A stretch of DNA of 20,793 nucleotides from CAZVCJ01 sp964625745 (GCA_964625745.1 CAZVCJ010000064.1:1-20793), one strand, 5' to 3'. Shown: positions 1-7,214, counted from the stretch's first letter. Numbers and translations: made by a program. Notes: generated by a model not told the origin, from the sequence alone.

Positions 1-1
1 G

Positions 2-262
2 CTGGCGGTGCCCATCGCCGTGGCTCTGTGGGGGCTTGGCTACCTCCTGCTGCGCAACAGCCGTTCGGCTGAGCGCTCACGACGAAGCCCTCGGGCAGTG
101 ATGCTCATGACCGTACTGATGGTGCCTGTCTTCTGGCTGCTGGGCAACTTTGGCCACGCATCGCCGCCAGCAGTGGCGCTGGGCATCGGCGGAGTGGGGG
201 TGATCTTTGTCCGCCACTTCACCCAATTGCGCGGTTACGACCAGCGAGTGGCGGCCGAGTAG
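2..262 (+). CDS. 3' end of a membrane protein, function unknown (partial)
   Basis: An open frame enters from the left edge and stops at a TAG at 260-262, giving about 86 residues. Two or three hydrophobic stretches are visible: one at the very start (VALWGLGYLLL), one in the middle (AVMLMTVLMVPVFWLLG) and a weaker glycine-rich one (VALGIGGVGVIFV). An Arg/Ser-rich loop separates the first two, and the tail (LRGYDQRVAAE) is polar. It looks like the C-terminus of a polytopic membrane protein. I do not recognise the family. The next gene follows after 34 bp on the same strand, so they may be co-transcribed. The start lies outside the window. Confidence 0.5.
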   Translation: MAVPIAVALWGLGYLLLRNSRSAERSRRSPRAVMLMTVLMVPVFWLLGNFGHASPPAVALGIGGVGVIFVRHFTQLRGYDQRVAAE

Positions 263-296
263 CTGGAGCGTTTTCCAGTGGACTCGGGAGATGAAA

Positions 297-818
297 ATGA
301 CAAAGGACAACACGCAACAACCTTTCAACAAGATTCGTCGTCAGGACCGGGCCAAGGACGATGTCTGGATCAGGGCCTTTTTGCACCGCGCACGTTTTGG
401 CTCGATGGCGACTGTGTGCGATGGGCAGCCGTTTATCGTGGCGCGCAAGTTTGCCTACGATGAGCCTATGCACGCCATTTACTTGCATGGTGCAGTCGAA
501 GGGCGCACCTACGATAACGTGCAGGCTGATGGGCGGGTGTGCTTCAGCGCCAGCGAAATGGGACGACTGCTGCCCGCCCAAAGAGCTATGGATTTCAGCG
601 TGGAATACTCTGGGGTGGTCGTCTTTGGCCGCGCCACAATCGTGACCGACACGGCCGAGGCCAGGCATGGACTGCAATTGATACTGGACAAATACTTCCC
701 CCATCTGCGGCCTGGCGAGGACTATGAGCCTGCTACGGATACCGATCTGAAGGTCACCGCGGTGTATCGGATTGACATTGAGAGCTGGAGCGGCAAGGAG
801 AAGCGGATGGTTGGGTAG
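297..818 (+). CDS. NimA-like pyridoxamine 5'-phosphate oxidase family protein
   Basis: This 173-residue protein resembles the NimA-like branch of the split-barrel flavin-binding family (Pyridox_ox_2 type). Members bind FMN, sometimes haem, and are usually small cytoplasmic oxidoreductases of unknown substrate. Visible family features are the N-terminal helix ending in LHRARFGSMATV, the barrel strands QPFIVARKFAYDE and IYLHGAVEGRTYDN, and the VCFSASE strand, with a C-terminal VYRIDIESWSGKEK strand. I chose ATG 297 over ATG 291 because GGGAG at 286-290 is correctly spaced (6 nt) only for 297. It sits 39 bp before the following lipoprotein gene on the same strand. The family call is good; a specific reaction cannot be assigned. 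Confidence 0.85.
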   Translation: MTKDNTQQPFNKIRRQDRAKDDVWIRAFLHRARFGSMATVCDGQPFIVARKFAYDEPMHAIYLHGAVEGRTYDNVQADGRVCFSASEMGRLLPAQRAMDFSVEYSGVVVFGRATIVTDTAEARHGLQLILDKYFPHLRPGEDYEPATDTDLKVTAVYRIDIESWSGKEKRMVG

Positions 819-857
819 TCGGCTGCCTAAGAAGGGAATCGTGGAGGCAAAAAGAGA

Positions 858-1760
858 ATGAACAGGAAACGATCCCTAAGAATCCCACCCAGGGTGATAT
901 TCTTACTGGCGGCCTTATGCCTCAGCATGTTGCTCCTGGGTGCGTGTGCCCAAGCCCGAACGGCTACGCCCACCTACAGCCCAGGCGTAACCTGGACCCG
1001 CTCTACTGACGAGGCGAAGATGATCCACGTGCCAGATGGCGAGTTCCTTATGGGTAACGAAGACGCTAACCTCAAGGCCGTAGCCGATGAAGAGCCTGCC
1101 CACACTGTATACCTGGATGCGTTCTGGATTGACAGGACCGAGGTGACCAACGTCCAGTACGCCCGGTTCTTGAACGTCCTGGGGGAATACAGGGGCGCCT
1201 GTGGGGGGCATGACTGCCTGGAAACGACGGTTGAAGACAAGGATAGCCACATCCTCCAGCAGGAAGGACGATACGTGGTCGAGAGCGGCTTTGAGGACCA
1301 CCCGGTGATCGAGGTGACCTGGTACGGCGCCCAGGCATACTGCGAGTGGGCCGGCGTGAGGCTGCCGACGGAGGCCGAGTGGGAAAAGGCAGCACGGGGC
1401 GTAGATGGGCGCCTATACCCCTGGGGAAACGATGTGCCCGACTGCGACAAAGCACAATACGCAGACTGCAGTGGAATGACTGTGCCAGTAGGCTCAAAGC
1501 CGGCTGGAGCCAGTCCCTACGGGGTGCTGGACATGGCCGGCAACGTGTGGGAGTGGGTAGCCGATTGGTACGACGAAGCCTATTACGACGGCTCTCCAGC
1601 GCGGAATCCCCAGGGGGCGAATTCAGGTGAACGTAAAGCGTTCCGCGGTGGATCGTGGGGTTACCTTCCGAAGTTCATACGTACGACCGATCGCGCCAGG
1701 AACCGCCCGTCGTATGCAGGGTTCAACGTGGGGTTCCGCTGTGGAGCGCCAGTGAGATAG
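858..1760 (+). CDS. Lipoprotein with SUMF1/formylglycine-generating-enzyme-like domain
   Basis: The 300-residue product begins with a basic n-region, a hydrophobic core and a lipobox LLGAC ending at Cys30, so it is probably lipid-anchored outside the membrane. Residues from about 55 to the end form an FGE-sulfatase (C-type-lectin-like) domain with its hallmarks: IPVPDGEFLMG-like start (MIHVPDGEFLMGNE), FWIDRTEVTN, PVIEVTWYGAQAYCEW, RLPTEAEWEKAARG, YPWGN, DMAGNVWEWVADWY, FRGGSWGY and the terminal GFRC. The segment that carries the paired catalytic cysteines in true formylglycine-generating enzymes reads FIRTTDRARNRPS here and has none, so sulfatase maturation activity is unlikely. An extra CGGHDC segment near residue 115 could form a disulfide. 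SD GGAGG at 843-847. Likely a binding, sensing or structural protein. Confidence 0.88.
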   Translation: MNRKRSLRIPPRVIFLLAALCLSMLLLGACAQARTATPTYSPGVTWTRSTDEAKMIHVPDGEFLMGNEDANLKAVADEEPAHTVYLDAFWIDRTEVTNVQYARFLNVLGEYRGACGGHDCLETTVEDKDSHILQQEGRYVVESGFEDHPVIEVTWYGAQAYCEWAGVRLPTEAEWEKAARGVDGRLYPWGNDVPDCDKAQYADCSGMTVPVGSKPAGASPYGVLDMAGNVWEWVADWYDEAYYDGSPARNPQGANSGERKAFRGGSWGYLPKFIRTTDRARNRPSYAGFNVGFRCGAPVR

Positions 1761-1780
1761 CATTAACGGACACCTAAAAG

Positions 1781-1813
1781 AAAAGCGGAAGGCTTGAAGC
1801 GCCTCCCGCTTTT
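1781..1813. terminator. Bidirectional intrinsic terminator
   Basis: Arms AAAAGCGG-A-AGGC and GCCT-C-CCGCTTTT (one A/C mismatch) enclose a 7-nt loop. The stem ends in A and T runs on both strands. It lies in the 78-bp gap between two convergent genes, ending at 1760 (+) and 1839 (-), so it probably ends both transcripts. Confidence 0.85.
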
Positions 1814-1838
1814 CGCATTGACTAATCAACCTCCAACC

Positions 1839-3254
1839 CTAATCCCACCCCTCCACTGTTATCTCGCCCCTCAGGTAGCGGTCAATGTCCGCTGCGGCGC
1901 GCTTACCGGCGCCCATGGCGCTGATGACGGTGGCGGCGCCGGTGACGACGTCGCCGCCAGCCCACACCCTGGACTTGGTCGCTCGACCCATGTCCTCATC
2001 GGCCACCACGGTCCCCCACCTGGTCCGCTCCAAACCCCCGGCCTCGGTGAAGACCAGAGGATTGGGGCTGGTGCCGATGGCGACGACCACGATGTCCACC
2101 TCCATGTCGAACTCCGAACCTGGGATGGGGACGGGGCGTCGGCGGCCGCTGTCATCAGGCTCGCCTAGCTCCATGCGGATGCACCTCATGCCGCGCACCC
2201 AGCCGTTGTCATCGCCGTAGATCTCCACGGGGTTGGTGAGCAACTCGAAGATGATGCCCTCCTCCTCGGCGTTCTCCGCCTCCTCCGCCCGGGCGGGCAG
2301 CTCAACCTTCGAGCGGCGATAGACGATCGTGACTTCCTCGTTCCCCAGGCGCAAGGCGCAGCGGGCCGAGTCCATGGCCACGTTACCGCCGCCCACCACC
2401 ACCACTCGCCCCTTGACCTTGATGGGCGTGTCGTATTCGGGGAAGAGGTAGGATTTCATCAGGTTGGTGCGGGTCAGGAACTCGTTGGCCGAATAGACGC
2501 CGTTATAGTTCTCGCCGGGAATGCCCATGAACCGAGGCAACCCGGCCCCCGTGCCCAGGAAGATGGCGTCGTAGCCCTGTTCTCCCAGGAGCTCGTCAAT
2601 GGTGAAGAGCTTGCCGATGACAGCGTCGAGGCGGATGTCCACCCCCAACTGGCGCACGTAGTCCACCTCGGCCTTGACGATGGCTTTGGGCAGGCGGAAT
2701 TCGGGGATGCCATAGATGAGCACGCCGCCTGCCGCGTGTAACGACTCGAAGATGGTCACGGCGTGGCCGTAGCGGGCCAAATCGGCAGCGCAGGTCAGGC
2801 CAGCCGGGCCCGCCCCGATGATGGCTACCTTTTTACCCGTCGGCAGGGGGAGCTCAGGTATCGTCGCTCCCCTGGCCAGGTCCCAGTCGGCGACGAAGCG
2901 CTCCAGTCGCCCAATGGCCACCGGCTGGTACTTTTTGCCCAGGACACAGACCTCCTCGCATTGGGTCTCCTGGGGACAGACCCGCCCACAGATGGCCGGC
3001 AGGTTGTTATCTCCCTTGAGAGCTTCTACCGCGCCAGGCATGTCCCCTTCATGCACCTTGAGGATGAACTCCGGGATGTTGACTCCAACAGGACAGCCAT
3101 CAATGCATTTCGGCTTCTTGCATTGCAGGCACCGCTCCGCCTCGGCCCGGGCCATTTCCATGTCGAAGCCCAGGGCCACTTCGTTGAAATTATGGCGACG
3201 CACCTCGGGGTTCTGCCGGGGCATCTCCACGCGGTTGGGTATCACTTTTGCCAT
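1839..3254 (-). CDS. nfnB: Nfn large subunit / NADPH-dependent glutamate synthase small-subunit homologue
   Basis: This 471-residue flavoprotein has an N-terminal domain with two cysteine sets for [4Fe-4S] clusters (C42, C45, C50, C54 and C89, C93, C99, C103), an FAD Rossmann motif GAGPAG at about 147-152, an NADPH-binding motif GGGNVA at about 288-293 and a C-terminal FAD closure WAGGDVVTGAATV. That architecture is shared by GltD-type glutamate synthase small subunits and the large subunit of Nfn (NADH-dependent reduced ferredoxin:NADP+ oxidoreductase). The neighbour decides: the gene just upstream encodes the matching small subunit, and no glutamate synthase large subunit is present. The pair would couple NADPH to NAD+ and ferredoxin by flavin-based electron bifurcation. 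SD AAGGAG lies 6-7 nt before ATG. The gene ends 25 bp from the shared terminator. Confidence 0.9.
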   Translation of the reverse strand: MAKVIPNRVEMPRQNPEVRRHNFNEVALGFDMEMARAEAERCLQCKKPKCIDGCPVGVNIPEFILKVHEGDMPGAVEALKGDNNLPAICGRVCPQETQCEEVCVLGKKYQPVAIGRLERFVADWDLARGATIPELPLPTGKKVAIIGAGPAGLTCAADLARYGHAVTIFESLHAAGGVLIYGIPEFRLPKAIVKAEVDYVRQLGVDIRLDAVIGKLFTIDELLGEQGYDAIFLGTGAGLPRFMGIPGENYNGVYSANEFLTRTNLMKSYLFPEYDTPIKVKGRVVVVGGGNVAMDSARCALRLGNEEVTIVYRRSKVELPARAEEAENAEEEGIIFELLTNPVEIYGDDNGWVRGMRCIRMELGEPDDSGRRRPVPIPGSEFDMEVDIVVVAIGTSPNPLVFTEAGGLERTRWGTVVADEDMGRATKSRVWAGGDVVTGAATVISAMGAGKRAAADIDRYLRGEITVEGWD

Positions 3255-3272
3255 TTTGTCTCCTTATGAATT

Positions 3273-3300
3273 GAGTAACGGGTAACGGGTGATGAGTGCG
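3273..3300. repeat. Short degenerate heptanucleotide array between nfnS and nfnL
   Basis: Four 7-nt units are read on the plus strand: GAGTAAC, GGGTAAC, GGGTGAT and GAGTGCG. They fill most of the 48-bp gap between the nfnS stop and the nfnL Shine-Dalgarno. The array belongs to the same 7-nt-period style seen at 12224-12293 and 10876-10917, with a different word. Confidence 0.55.
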
Positions 3301-3302
3301 AG

Positions 3303-4136
3303 TCACTCGCCTGTTGTTGCCTGCCATCTCTCCAGCGACTGCTTCTCCTCATCAAGATAAATGCGCTGGCGGGCCAGCAGCAGATCCCAGTCCACCTGGT
3401 GGCCGTCGAACTCAGGACCGTGGACGCAGGCGAATTTGGTCTCCCCACCCACCTCGACGCGACAGGAGCCGCACATCCCCGTGCCATCAACCATGATGGA
3501 GTTGAGGCTGACAGTGGTCGGCACGTTGAAAGGTTTCGTGGCCAGCGCGGTGAACTTCATCATGATGGCCGGCCCGATGACCCAGACGTGGCCGATGCCG
3601 TCGCGGGTCTCCAGCAGTTCTTGCAGGGGGTGCATGACGAATGCCTTGCGCCCGTAGGAACCGTCGTCGGTGCAGATGATGAGTTCATCGGAGACAGAGC
3701 GCATCTTGTCTTCCCAAAAGATGAGATCCTTGTTACGGGCGCCAATGATATTGATGACGTAATTCCCGGCCTCTCGCAAGGCGCGGGCGATGGGGAACAC
3801 CAGGGCAATGCACAAACCGCCGGCCGCACAGATCACCGTGCCGTAATTCTCGATCTCGGTGGGGTTGCCCAGAGGGCCGGTGAAGCTGGCCAGTTCATCG
3901 CCGACCTCCATAGCGCCCAGATGCAGGGTGGTCTTGCCCACCTCTTGAAAGACTATGGTGATCGTGCCCTCGTCGCGATCATAATCGGCAATGGTCAAGG
4001 GGATGCGCTCGCCTTCCTCCGAGGCGCGAACGATGACGAACTGGCCCGCCCTGGCTTTATGCGCCACGTCGGGCGCAGAGATCACCATCAACTTGACGAC
4101 CGGCGCCAGGGCCTCCTTGGCTAATATCTTATACAC
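3303..4136 (-). CDS. nfnA: Nfn small subunit (FAD/[2Fe-2S] NAD-binding)
   Basis: The 277-residue product belongs to the dihydroorotate dehydrogenase electron-transfer subunit / ferredoxin reductase family. Visible elements: an N-terminal beta-barrel with the flavin motif ERIPLTIAD (about 43-51), the nucleotide-binding strand VICAAGGLCIALVFPIARAL (about 101-120), TDDGSYGRKAFV, and a C-terminal [2Fe-2S] segment. The cluster ligands appear as D217, C222, C225 and C237; the Asp replaces the first Cys seen in PyrK-type relatives, a feature reported for Nfn small subunits. Translation starts at GTG 4136-4134 behind GGAGG with 7-nt spacing. It is the first gene of the nfn operon, followed by nfnL after 48 bp, and has a strong promoter at 4229-4257. 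Role: NAD(H) site of the bifurcating transhydrogenase. Confidence 0.9.
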   Translation of the reverse strand: MYKILAKEALAPVVKLMVISAPDVAHKARAGQFVIVRASEEGERIPLTIADYDRDEGTITIVFQEVGKTTLHLGAMEVGDELASFTGPLGNPTEIENYGTVICAAGGLCIALVFPIARALREAGNYVINIIGARNKDLIFWEDKMRSVSDELIICTDDGSYGRKAFVMHPLQELLETRDGIGHVWVIGPAIMMKFTALATKPFNVPTTVSLNSIMVDGTGMCGSCRVEVGGETKFACVHGPEFDGHQVDWDLLLARQRIYLDEEKQSLERWQATTGE

Positions 4137-4228
4137 GCTTGAGCCTCCTCGGTTCTGTGATGAAGATAACGGTGATGATTCCCTCTTGGGTGTTGTTGCT
4201 ACCGGGCACTTTGAGAGAAGCCTGCATT

Positions 4229-4257
4229 ATTATATACCCATGTCCCCGCTGGTGCAA
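4229..4257 (-). promoter_or_regulatory. Sigma-70 promoter of the nfn operon
   Basis: On the minus strand TTGCAC (4257-4252) and TATAAT (4234-4229) are separated by exactly 17 bp. The predicted start near 4222 gives an 85-nt leader before the GTG of nfnS. Confidence 0.75.
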
Positions 4258-4289
4258 GTCCACTGGTACGAAATCGGGAGACAGTATAA

Positions 4290-4332
4290 AAGCCACCTGA
4301 GTCAACCGCACAGGTGGCTTCTCTTGTTTTTT
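4290..4332. terminator. Intrinsic terminator (stronger on plus strand)
   Basis: A perfect 10-bp stem AAGCCACCTG / CAGGTGGCTT surrounds an 11-nt loop. On the plus strand it is followed by CTCTTGTTTTTT, on the minus strand by TTTATACT. On the minus strand it would end the small membrane protein transcript; on the plus strand no annotated gene precedes it. Confidence 0.65.
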
Positions 4333-4449
4333 GCTCCCCTCCCTGGTAAAAAGAAATGACCACCTTTGGTGGGGCAGTGGTGGCCATCTCTTGCGAACAA
4401 GGGTCTTGTCCGCGCGTCTTAGAAGCAACTACATTATGTATACGAACCC

Positions 4450-4701
4450 CTACATCATGCCCTGCCTTTTGCGAAGCTTGCCCCGCTTTTGCCCTTCCTC
4501 CTCTCCCCCGCCCAAGGCCGTTACCTGGCGCAAGACCTCCATGACGGACAAGCCAAGCTTGACCATCTTGCCCGGCGGGACAGGCTGAGGTGACGTCGCC
4601 GCCTCTTCTCTGACAGCCTGTGCATAGAGCCAGGCAGCCAGAATCCCCAGCGCGCTTCCCACTAGCCCTCCGATGATGAGAGTTTTGTTCCGTGAGTTCA
4701 T
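4450..4701 (-). CDS. Small single-pass membrane protein, unknown function
   Basis: An 83-residue product with one clear N-terminal transmembrane helix (about residues 8-28, LIIGGLVGSALGILAAWLYA) and a polar C-terminal half that ends in a very basic tail (QKRGKLRKRQGMM). The order suggests an anchor with a cytoplasmic tail. I do not recognise a family, though the glycine-rich single helix resembles YtxH-like small proteins. Support that it is real: a strong SD (AAAGGGGG) 5 nt before ATG and a consensus promoter at 4769-4797. It lies 179 bp downstream of ssb but behind its own promoter and after the ssb terminator, so it is probably monocistronic. Confidence 0.7.
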   Translation of the reverse strand: MNSRNKTLIIGGLVGSALGILAAWLYAQAVREEAATSPQPVPPGKMVKLGLSVMEVLRQVTALGGGEEEGQKRGKLRKRQGMM

Positions 4702-4768
4702 TTTTGTCCCCCTTTCAGCAGTAGAAAATCTGTTTGAGCACTTCGAGCTAACTCAATCGCGCAATAGA

Positions 4769-4797
4769 ATACTACCCCAAAACGCCATCTTTGTCAA
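4769..4797 (-). promoter_or_regulatory. Sigma-70 promoter of the small membrane protein gene
   Basis: On the minus strand TTGACA (4797-4792) and TAGTAT (4774-4769) are 17 bp apart. The start would fall near 4762, giving a 60-nt leader before ATG 4701. Confidence 0.7.
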
Positions 4798-4801
4798 CAG
4801 C

Positions 4802-4834
4802 AAAATGCCGCCTGCTCCAGGGGAGCAGACGGCA
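4802..4834 (-). terminator. Intrinsic terminator of ssb
   Basis: Stem TGCCG-C-CTGCTCC / GGAGCAG-A-CGGCA (one mismatch) with a 3-nt loop lies at 4806-4834, and a TTTT run on the minus strand (4805-4802) follows. It is 47 bp downstream of the ssb stop codon. Confidence 0.8.
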
Positions 4835-4880
4835 TAGCGCAGCCGCGCTAGACGGACAGCACGGCACAGGGAGACGATCG

Positions 4881-5288
4881 CTAGAAGGGGATTCCCTCTT
4901 CCTCTATCGCCTCCTCCTCTGGGCCCGCCGCCGCTCCCTCAGCGCGCCCTCCCAGGAACTTGACAGTGAAGGCACGGACTTCGTAGGAAGCACCTGCAGT
5001 ACCATCTTGCCGCGTCCAGACGCGAGGCCCACCGGTCGCGGGGTCGGGCTTCAACTGTCCTTCGACCAGGACTTGCCGTCCTTTGGATAGGTACTGGTTG
5101 CAGGTCTCAGCCTGCTTGCCCCAAACCGAGACCCGGAACCAGATGGTCTCCTCACCTGGTGTGCCATCGGCGTTGGTCCACTTGCGATTGGTGGCCACTG
5201 AGAGAGTGGTGACCGGCTGACCGCTGGGCGTGTAGCGCATCTCCGGATCGCGCCCCAGGTTCCCCACGATAATGATCTTCTGATACAT
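4881..5288 (-). CDS. ssb: Single-stranded DNA-binding protein
   Basis: A 135-residue SSB. The OB-fold fills about residues 1-110: MYQKIIIVGNLGRDPEMRY start, VTTLSVATNRKW, the ETIWFRVSVWGKQAE strand with the conserved Trp/Phe base-stacking residues, and LSKGRQVLVEGQL. A short linker leads to the acidic C-terminal tip EEEGIPF, which in the family docks DNA replication and repair partners. It is shorter than the E. coli protein because the disordered linker is brief. SD AAGGAG 7 nt before ATG. It has its own promoter (5362-5390) and terminator and is therefore probably monocistronic. Confidence 0.97.
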   Translation of the reverse strand: MYQKIIIVGNLGRDPEMRYTPSGQPVTTLSVATNRKWTNADGTPGEETIWFRVSVWGKQAETCNQYLSKGRQVLVEGQLKPDPATGGPRVWTRQDGTAGASYEVRAFTVKFLGGRAEGAAAGPEEEAIEEEGIPF

Positions 5289-5361
5289 TTTCTTTCTCCT
5301 TTCGATTGATAGCGTGGTATCCTATGGCACTTTTGCAGATGAAAAATGCCCCGATGGCCCA

Positions 5362-5390
5362 ATAATACTTCATAAAGCGCAAATTGTCAA
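5362..5390 (-). promoter_or_regulatory. Sigma-70 promoter of ssb
   Basis: On the minus strand TTGACA (5390-5385) and TATTAT (5367-5362) are 17 bp apart. The start would lie near 5355, leaving a leader of about 67 nt. Confidence 0.75.
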
Positions 5391-5433
5391 AATGGCTCAG
5401 AATCACTTCAGGGCGGAACCGTGCCCGCCGCCC

Positions 5434-6492
5434 TCATGTCGCTGGTAACACCTGTACACGGTGAGGGCGCAACGTCACCTGCTCGCCCGGCTCTGGCACC
5501 GGCCCGTTGAGTACGTCCAGCTCGAATCGCAACGACGCGCCCCCCGCCGCCACGGTAACCTGGTAGTGCCCGCCCCGGAAGGAGCGGGCCTGCACCTGCC
5601 CGACGATGGAGTTTTCGGCTGGGGTGCCAGTCTCCAGGCAGCGCGCCCCTTCCGGGCGGATGAGCACCGTCACGGCCTGCCCGGCGGGCAGCGCGAGCGA
5701 ATCCGCCACCGTCAGCCGACCAAGAGCCGTCTCCACTGCCAGCGGCGGGCCTGCCTCTACCACCTGGCCGGCCAGCAGGTTGTCCAGCCCCAGGAAACGG
5801 GCCACGAACTCCGTCGCTGGTCGCTGGTAGACTTCTTCCGGCTTTCCCTCCTGCACCTTGCGCCCCCGGTCCATGATGACCACCCGGTCGGCTATAGCAA
5901 AGGCTTCTTGCTGGTCGTGGGTGACGTAGATGGCGGTGACGCCTGCGCCCTTGAGGATGGTGCGCAGCTCGTTCATCAGCCGCTCGCGCAGGGTGCGGTC
6001 GAGGGATCCCAGCGGCTCGTCCAGCATGAGCAGGCGCGGGCGAGGGGCCAGGCTGCGGGCCAGGGCCACCCGCTGCTGCTCGCCGCCCGACAACTGGTTC
6101 ACGTCCCGCTCCTCGAAGCCGGCCATCCCCACCAGGTGCAGCACCTCAGCCACCCGCTCTCGGATTTCTTCCTTCGGCAGGTGTTGCATCCGCAGGCCAA
6201 AGGCTATGTTCTCGAAGACGTTCTGGTGGGGAAAGAGGGCCTGATCCTGGAACATCAGGCCAAAGTTGCGCTGATGCACGGGCACGTCACGGATGTCGTG
6301 GCCCTCAAACAGTACCTCACCGCTGTCGGGAATCTCCAGCCCGGCGATGATGCGCAGCAGCGTGGTCTTGCCGCAGCCAGATGGACCCAACAGGCAGAGG
6401 ATCTCCCCGTCGTCCACGGCGAAGCTGATGTCGTCTGGGAATCGCCCCTCGTTGTATGATTTGGTGAGGTGATGGGCTTCAAGCAAGGACAT
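5434..6492 (-). CDS. ABC transporter ATP-binding subunit, probably for thiamine
   Basis: This 352-residue ATPase has Walker A GPSGCGKT (36-43), Q-loop Q82, signature LSGGEQQ (134-140), Walker B LLMLDE (154-159) and switch His192. A C-terminal regulatory/TOBE region (about 240-352) makes it longer than enterobacterial ThiQ and more like PotA/FbpC-type subunits. Substrate is inferred from the operon: it is the only ATPase near thiB-thiP. ATG 6492 is chosen because homology begins at MSLLEAHHLTKSY; an upstream in-frame extension overlaps the toxin gene and looks artefactual. No good SD precedes it, so translation may depend on coupling to the toxin gene, whose stop is 19 bp upstream. A 7-bp GC hairpin (5410-5434) overlaps the stop but lacks a T run. 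Confidence 0.85.
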   Translation of the reverse strand: MSLLEAHHLTKSYNEGRFPDDISFAVDDGEILCLLGPSGCGKTTLLRIIAGLEIPDSGEVLFEGHDIRDVPVHQRNFGLMFQDQALFPHQNVFENIAFGLRMQHLPKEEIRERVAEVLHLVGMAGFEERDVNQLSGGEQQRVALARSLAPRPRLLMLDEPLGSLDRTLRERLMNELRTILKGAGVTAIYVTHDQQEAFAIADRVVIMDRGRKVQEGKPEEVYQRPATEFVARFLGLDNLLAGQVVEAGPPLAVETALGRLTVADSLALPAGQAVTVLIRPEGARCLETGTPAENSIVGQVQARSFRGGHYQVTVAAGGASLRFELDVLNGPVPEPGEQVTLRPHRVQVLPAT

Positions 6493-6511
6493 AACTACAT
6501 TCGCTTTTTGG

Positions 6512-6913
6512 CTATGGCAAGCGGACCATCCCCATCTGATCGAAGTGATGATCGAAGGAAAGGACTTCAGTGATACCAAGCTTGCGCATCACGGCCAGAC
6601 AAGAACAGTCAGTATAGCTCCAGTCCTTGTCCGTGTACTGGCTGAAGATCTCCCAGGCGGCCTCATCATCCCCCTCAGTGACATGAGTCAGACGAAAGAT
6701 AGTGCTAAGTCGGAGTTGCCGGCCGGTGCTGATGGCCACCTCACTGCCCAGACGGACCTTGATCAGAGTCATCGCCTCGTCAAAGATATGGCTGGTAACC
6801 AGCAGTGTGACCTTCCCCAGTCCCCTTAGAAAATCAATGGCTTCAGGGTGATGCTTGTCATCCCTGTCCACCACAGCCAGCAGGAAACTGCTATCTACCA
6901 GGACGGTTTTCAC
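6512..6913 (-). CDS. PIN-domain ribonuclease toxin (VapC-like)
   Basis: The 133-residue product is a PIN domain: N-terminal VLVDSSFLLAVVDRDD with D7, a second acidic position E46 in HIFDEAMTL, then WSYTDCSCLAVM with D102 and VLSFDHHFDQMG with D121. These four acidic residues are the usual Mg2+-binding set of VapC-type RNases, which cleave RNA such as tRNA. GTG 6913 is chosen over ATG 6937 because GGGAGG sits 9 nt upstream of it and the homology begins there. It overlaps the antitoxin gene by 23 bp, typical of translationally coupled toxin-antitoxin pairs. The unusual point is location: between thiP and the transporter ATPase gene. Confidence 0.85.
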   Translation of the reverse strand: MKTVLVDSSFLLAVVDRDDKHHPEAIDFLRGLGKVTLLVTSHIFDEAMTLIKVRLGSEVAISTGRQLRLSTIFRLTHVTEGDDEAAWEIFSQYTDKDWSYTDCSCLAVMRKLGITEVLSFDHHFDQMGMVRLP

Positions 6914-7169
6914 TGCCGTTATCCTCCCTTTGCACACTGTAGAGGAATTCGTCTACCCGTTCGCTGACATCGTAAGGTGGCCCACCCTGGCCGATGCCGA
7001 CTATTTCCCAGATAGGGTCTTCCTCTACAGGGCGTTGAACGGCCTGGGCTTCCTGCTGGATCAGCTTACGGATAAAGCCAGCAATGCTCTGATCAGTGTG
7101 GCTGGCTTGCTCCCGGAGAAAGCGATACTGCCATTCCGGGAGCGAGATTTGCAGACGATGCATGGTCAT
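6891..7169 (-). CDS. Ribbon-helix-helix antitoxin-like protein partner of the PIN toxin
   Basis: A 92-residue protein whose N-terminus reads MTMHRLQISLPEWQYRFL followed by a helix-turn-helix ending in SIAGFIRKLIQQE, the pattern of a CopG/RHH DNA-binding domain. The C-terminal half (PIWEIVGIGQGG..YDVSERVDEFLY) is acidic and is the part expected to wrap the toxin. ATG 7169 has GAGG 5 nt upstream; GTG 7175 and ATG 7163 are alternatives. It overlaps the toxin gene by 23 bp. A perfect promoter with an overlapping palindrome (7194-7232) just upstream suggests autorepression by this protein. Confidence 0.8.
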   Translation of the reverse strand: MTMHRLQISLPEWQYRFLREQASHTDQSIAGFIRKLIQQEAQAVQRPVEEDPIWEIVGIGQGGPPYDVSERVDEFLYSVQREDNGSENRPGR

Positions 7170-7193
7170 TTCCACCTCACCTCTCTACGATTG

Positions 7194-7214
7194 TGATGTA
7201 ATCATTATACATCA
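7194..7214. promoter_or_regulatory. Palindromic operator overlapping the toxin-antitoxin -10 box
   Basis: Perfect 7-bp arms TGATGTA and TACATCA with a 7-bp spacer; the palindrome covers the whole TATAAT of the toxin-antitoxin promoter. RHH antitoxins typically bind such sites, so it is the likely autoregulatory operator. Confidence 0.65.

Larger units (their letters stand above)
4137..4449. other. 313-bp intergenic region upstream of nfn
   Basis: I see no convincing gene here. It holds the nfn promoter (4229-4257, minus), a 10-bp-stem terminator (4290-4332), and a CCACC-TTT-GGTGG hairpin around 4358-4371. The AT-rich stretch 4226-4236 contains the -10 box. The plus strand could encode a short transcript ending at the terminator (see findings). 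Confidence 0.6.

Noticed and set aside
858..1760. Active formylglycine-generating enzyme for a sulfatase
   Set aside because: The paired catalytic cysteines are absent and no sulfatase gene is in the window.
4241..4320. Cobalamin-riboswitch-like words (GGTGCAAGTCC, GCCACCTG)
   Set aside because: The order and spacing do not match the B12 aptamer and the B12 box is missing; no B12-related gene is downstream on the plus strand.
5410..5434. Intrinsic terminator at the end of the ABC ATPase gene
   Set aside because: The AGGGCGG/CCGCCCT stem overlaps the stop codon but no T run follows on the minus strand.
5461..6459. 332-codon plus-strand open frame opposite the ABC ATPase
   Set aside because: Mirror frame of a gene with complete Walker and signature motifs; composition is His/Gln/Arg-rich and unlike a folded protein.
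6493..6579. 29-residue N-terminal extension of the ABC ATPase
   Set aside because: It overlaps the PIN toxin gene out of frame, and ATPase homology begins at the ATG at 6492.
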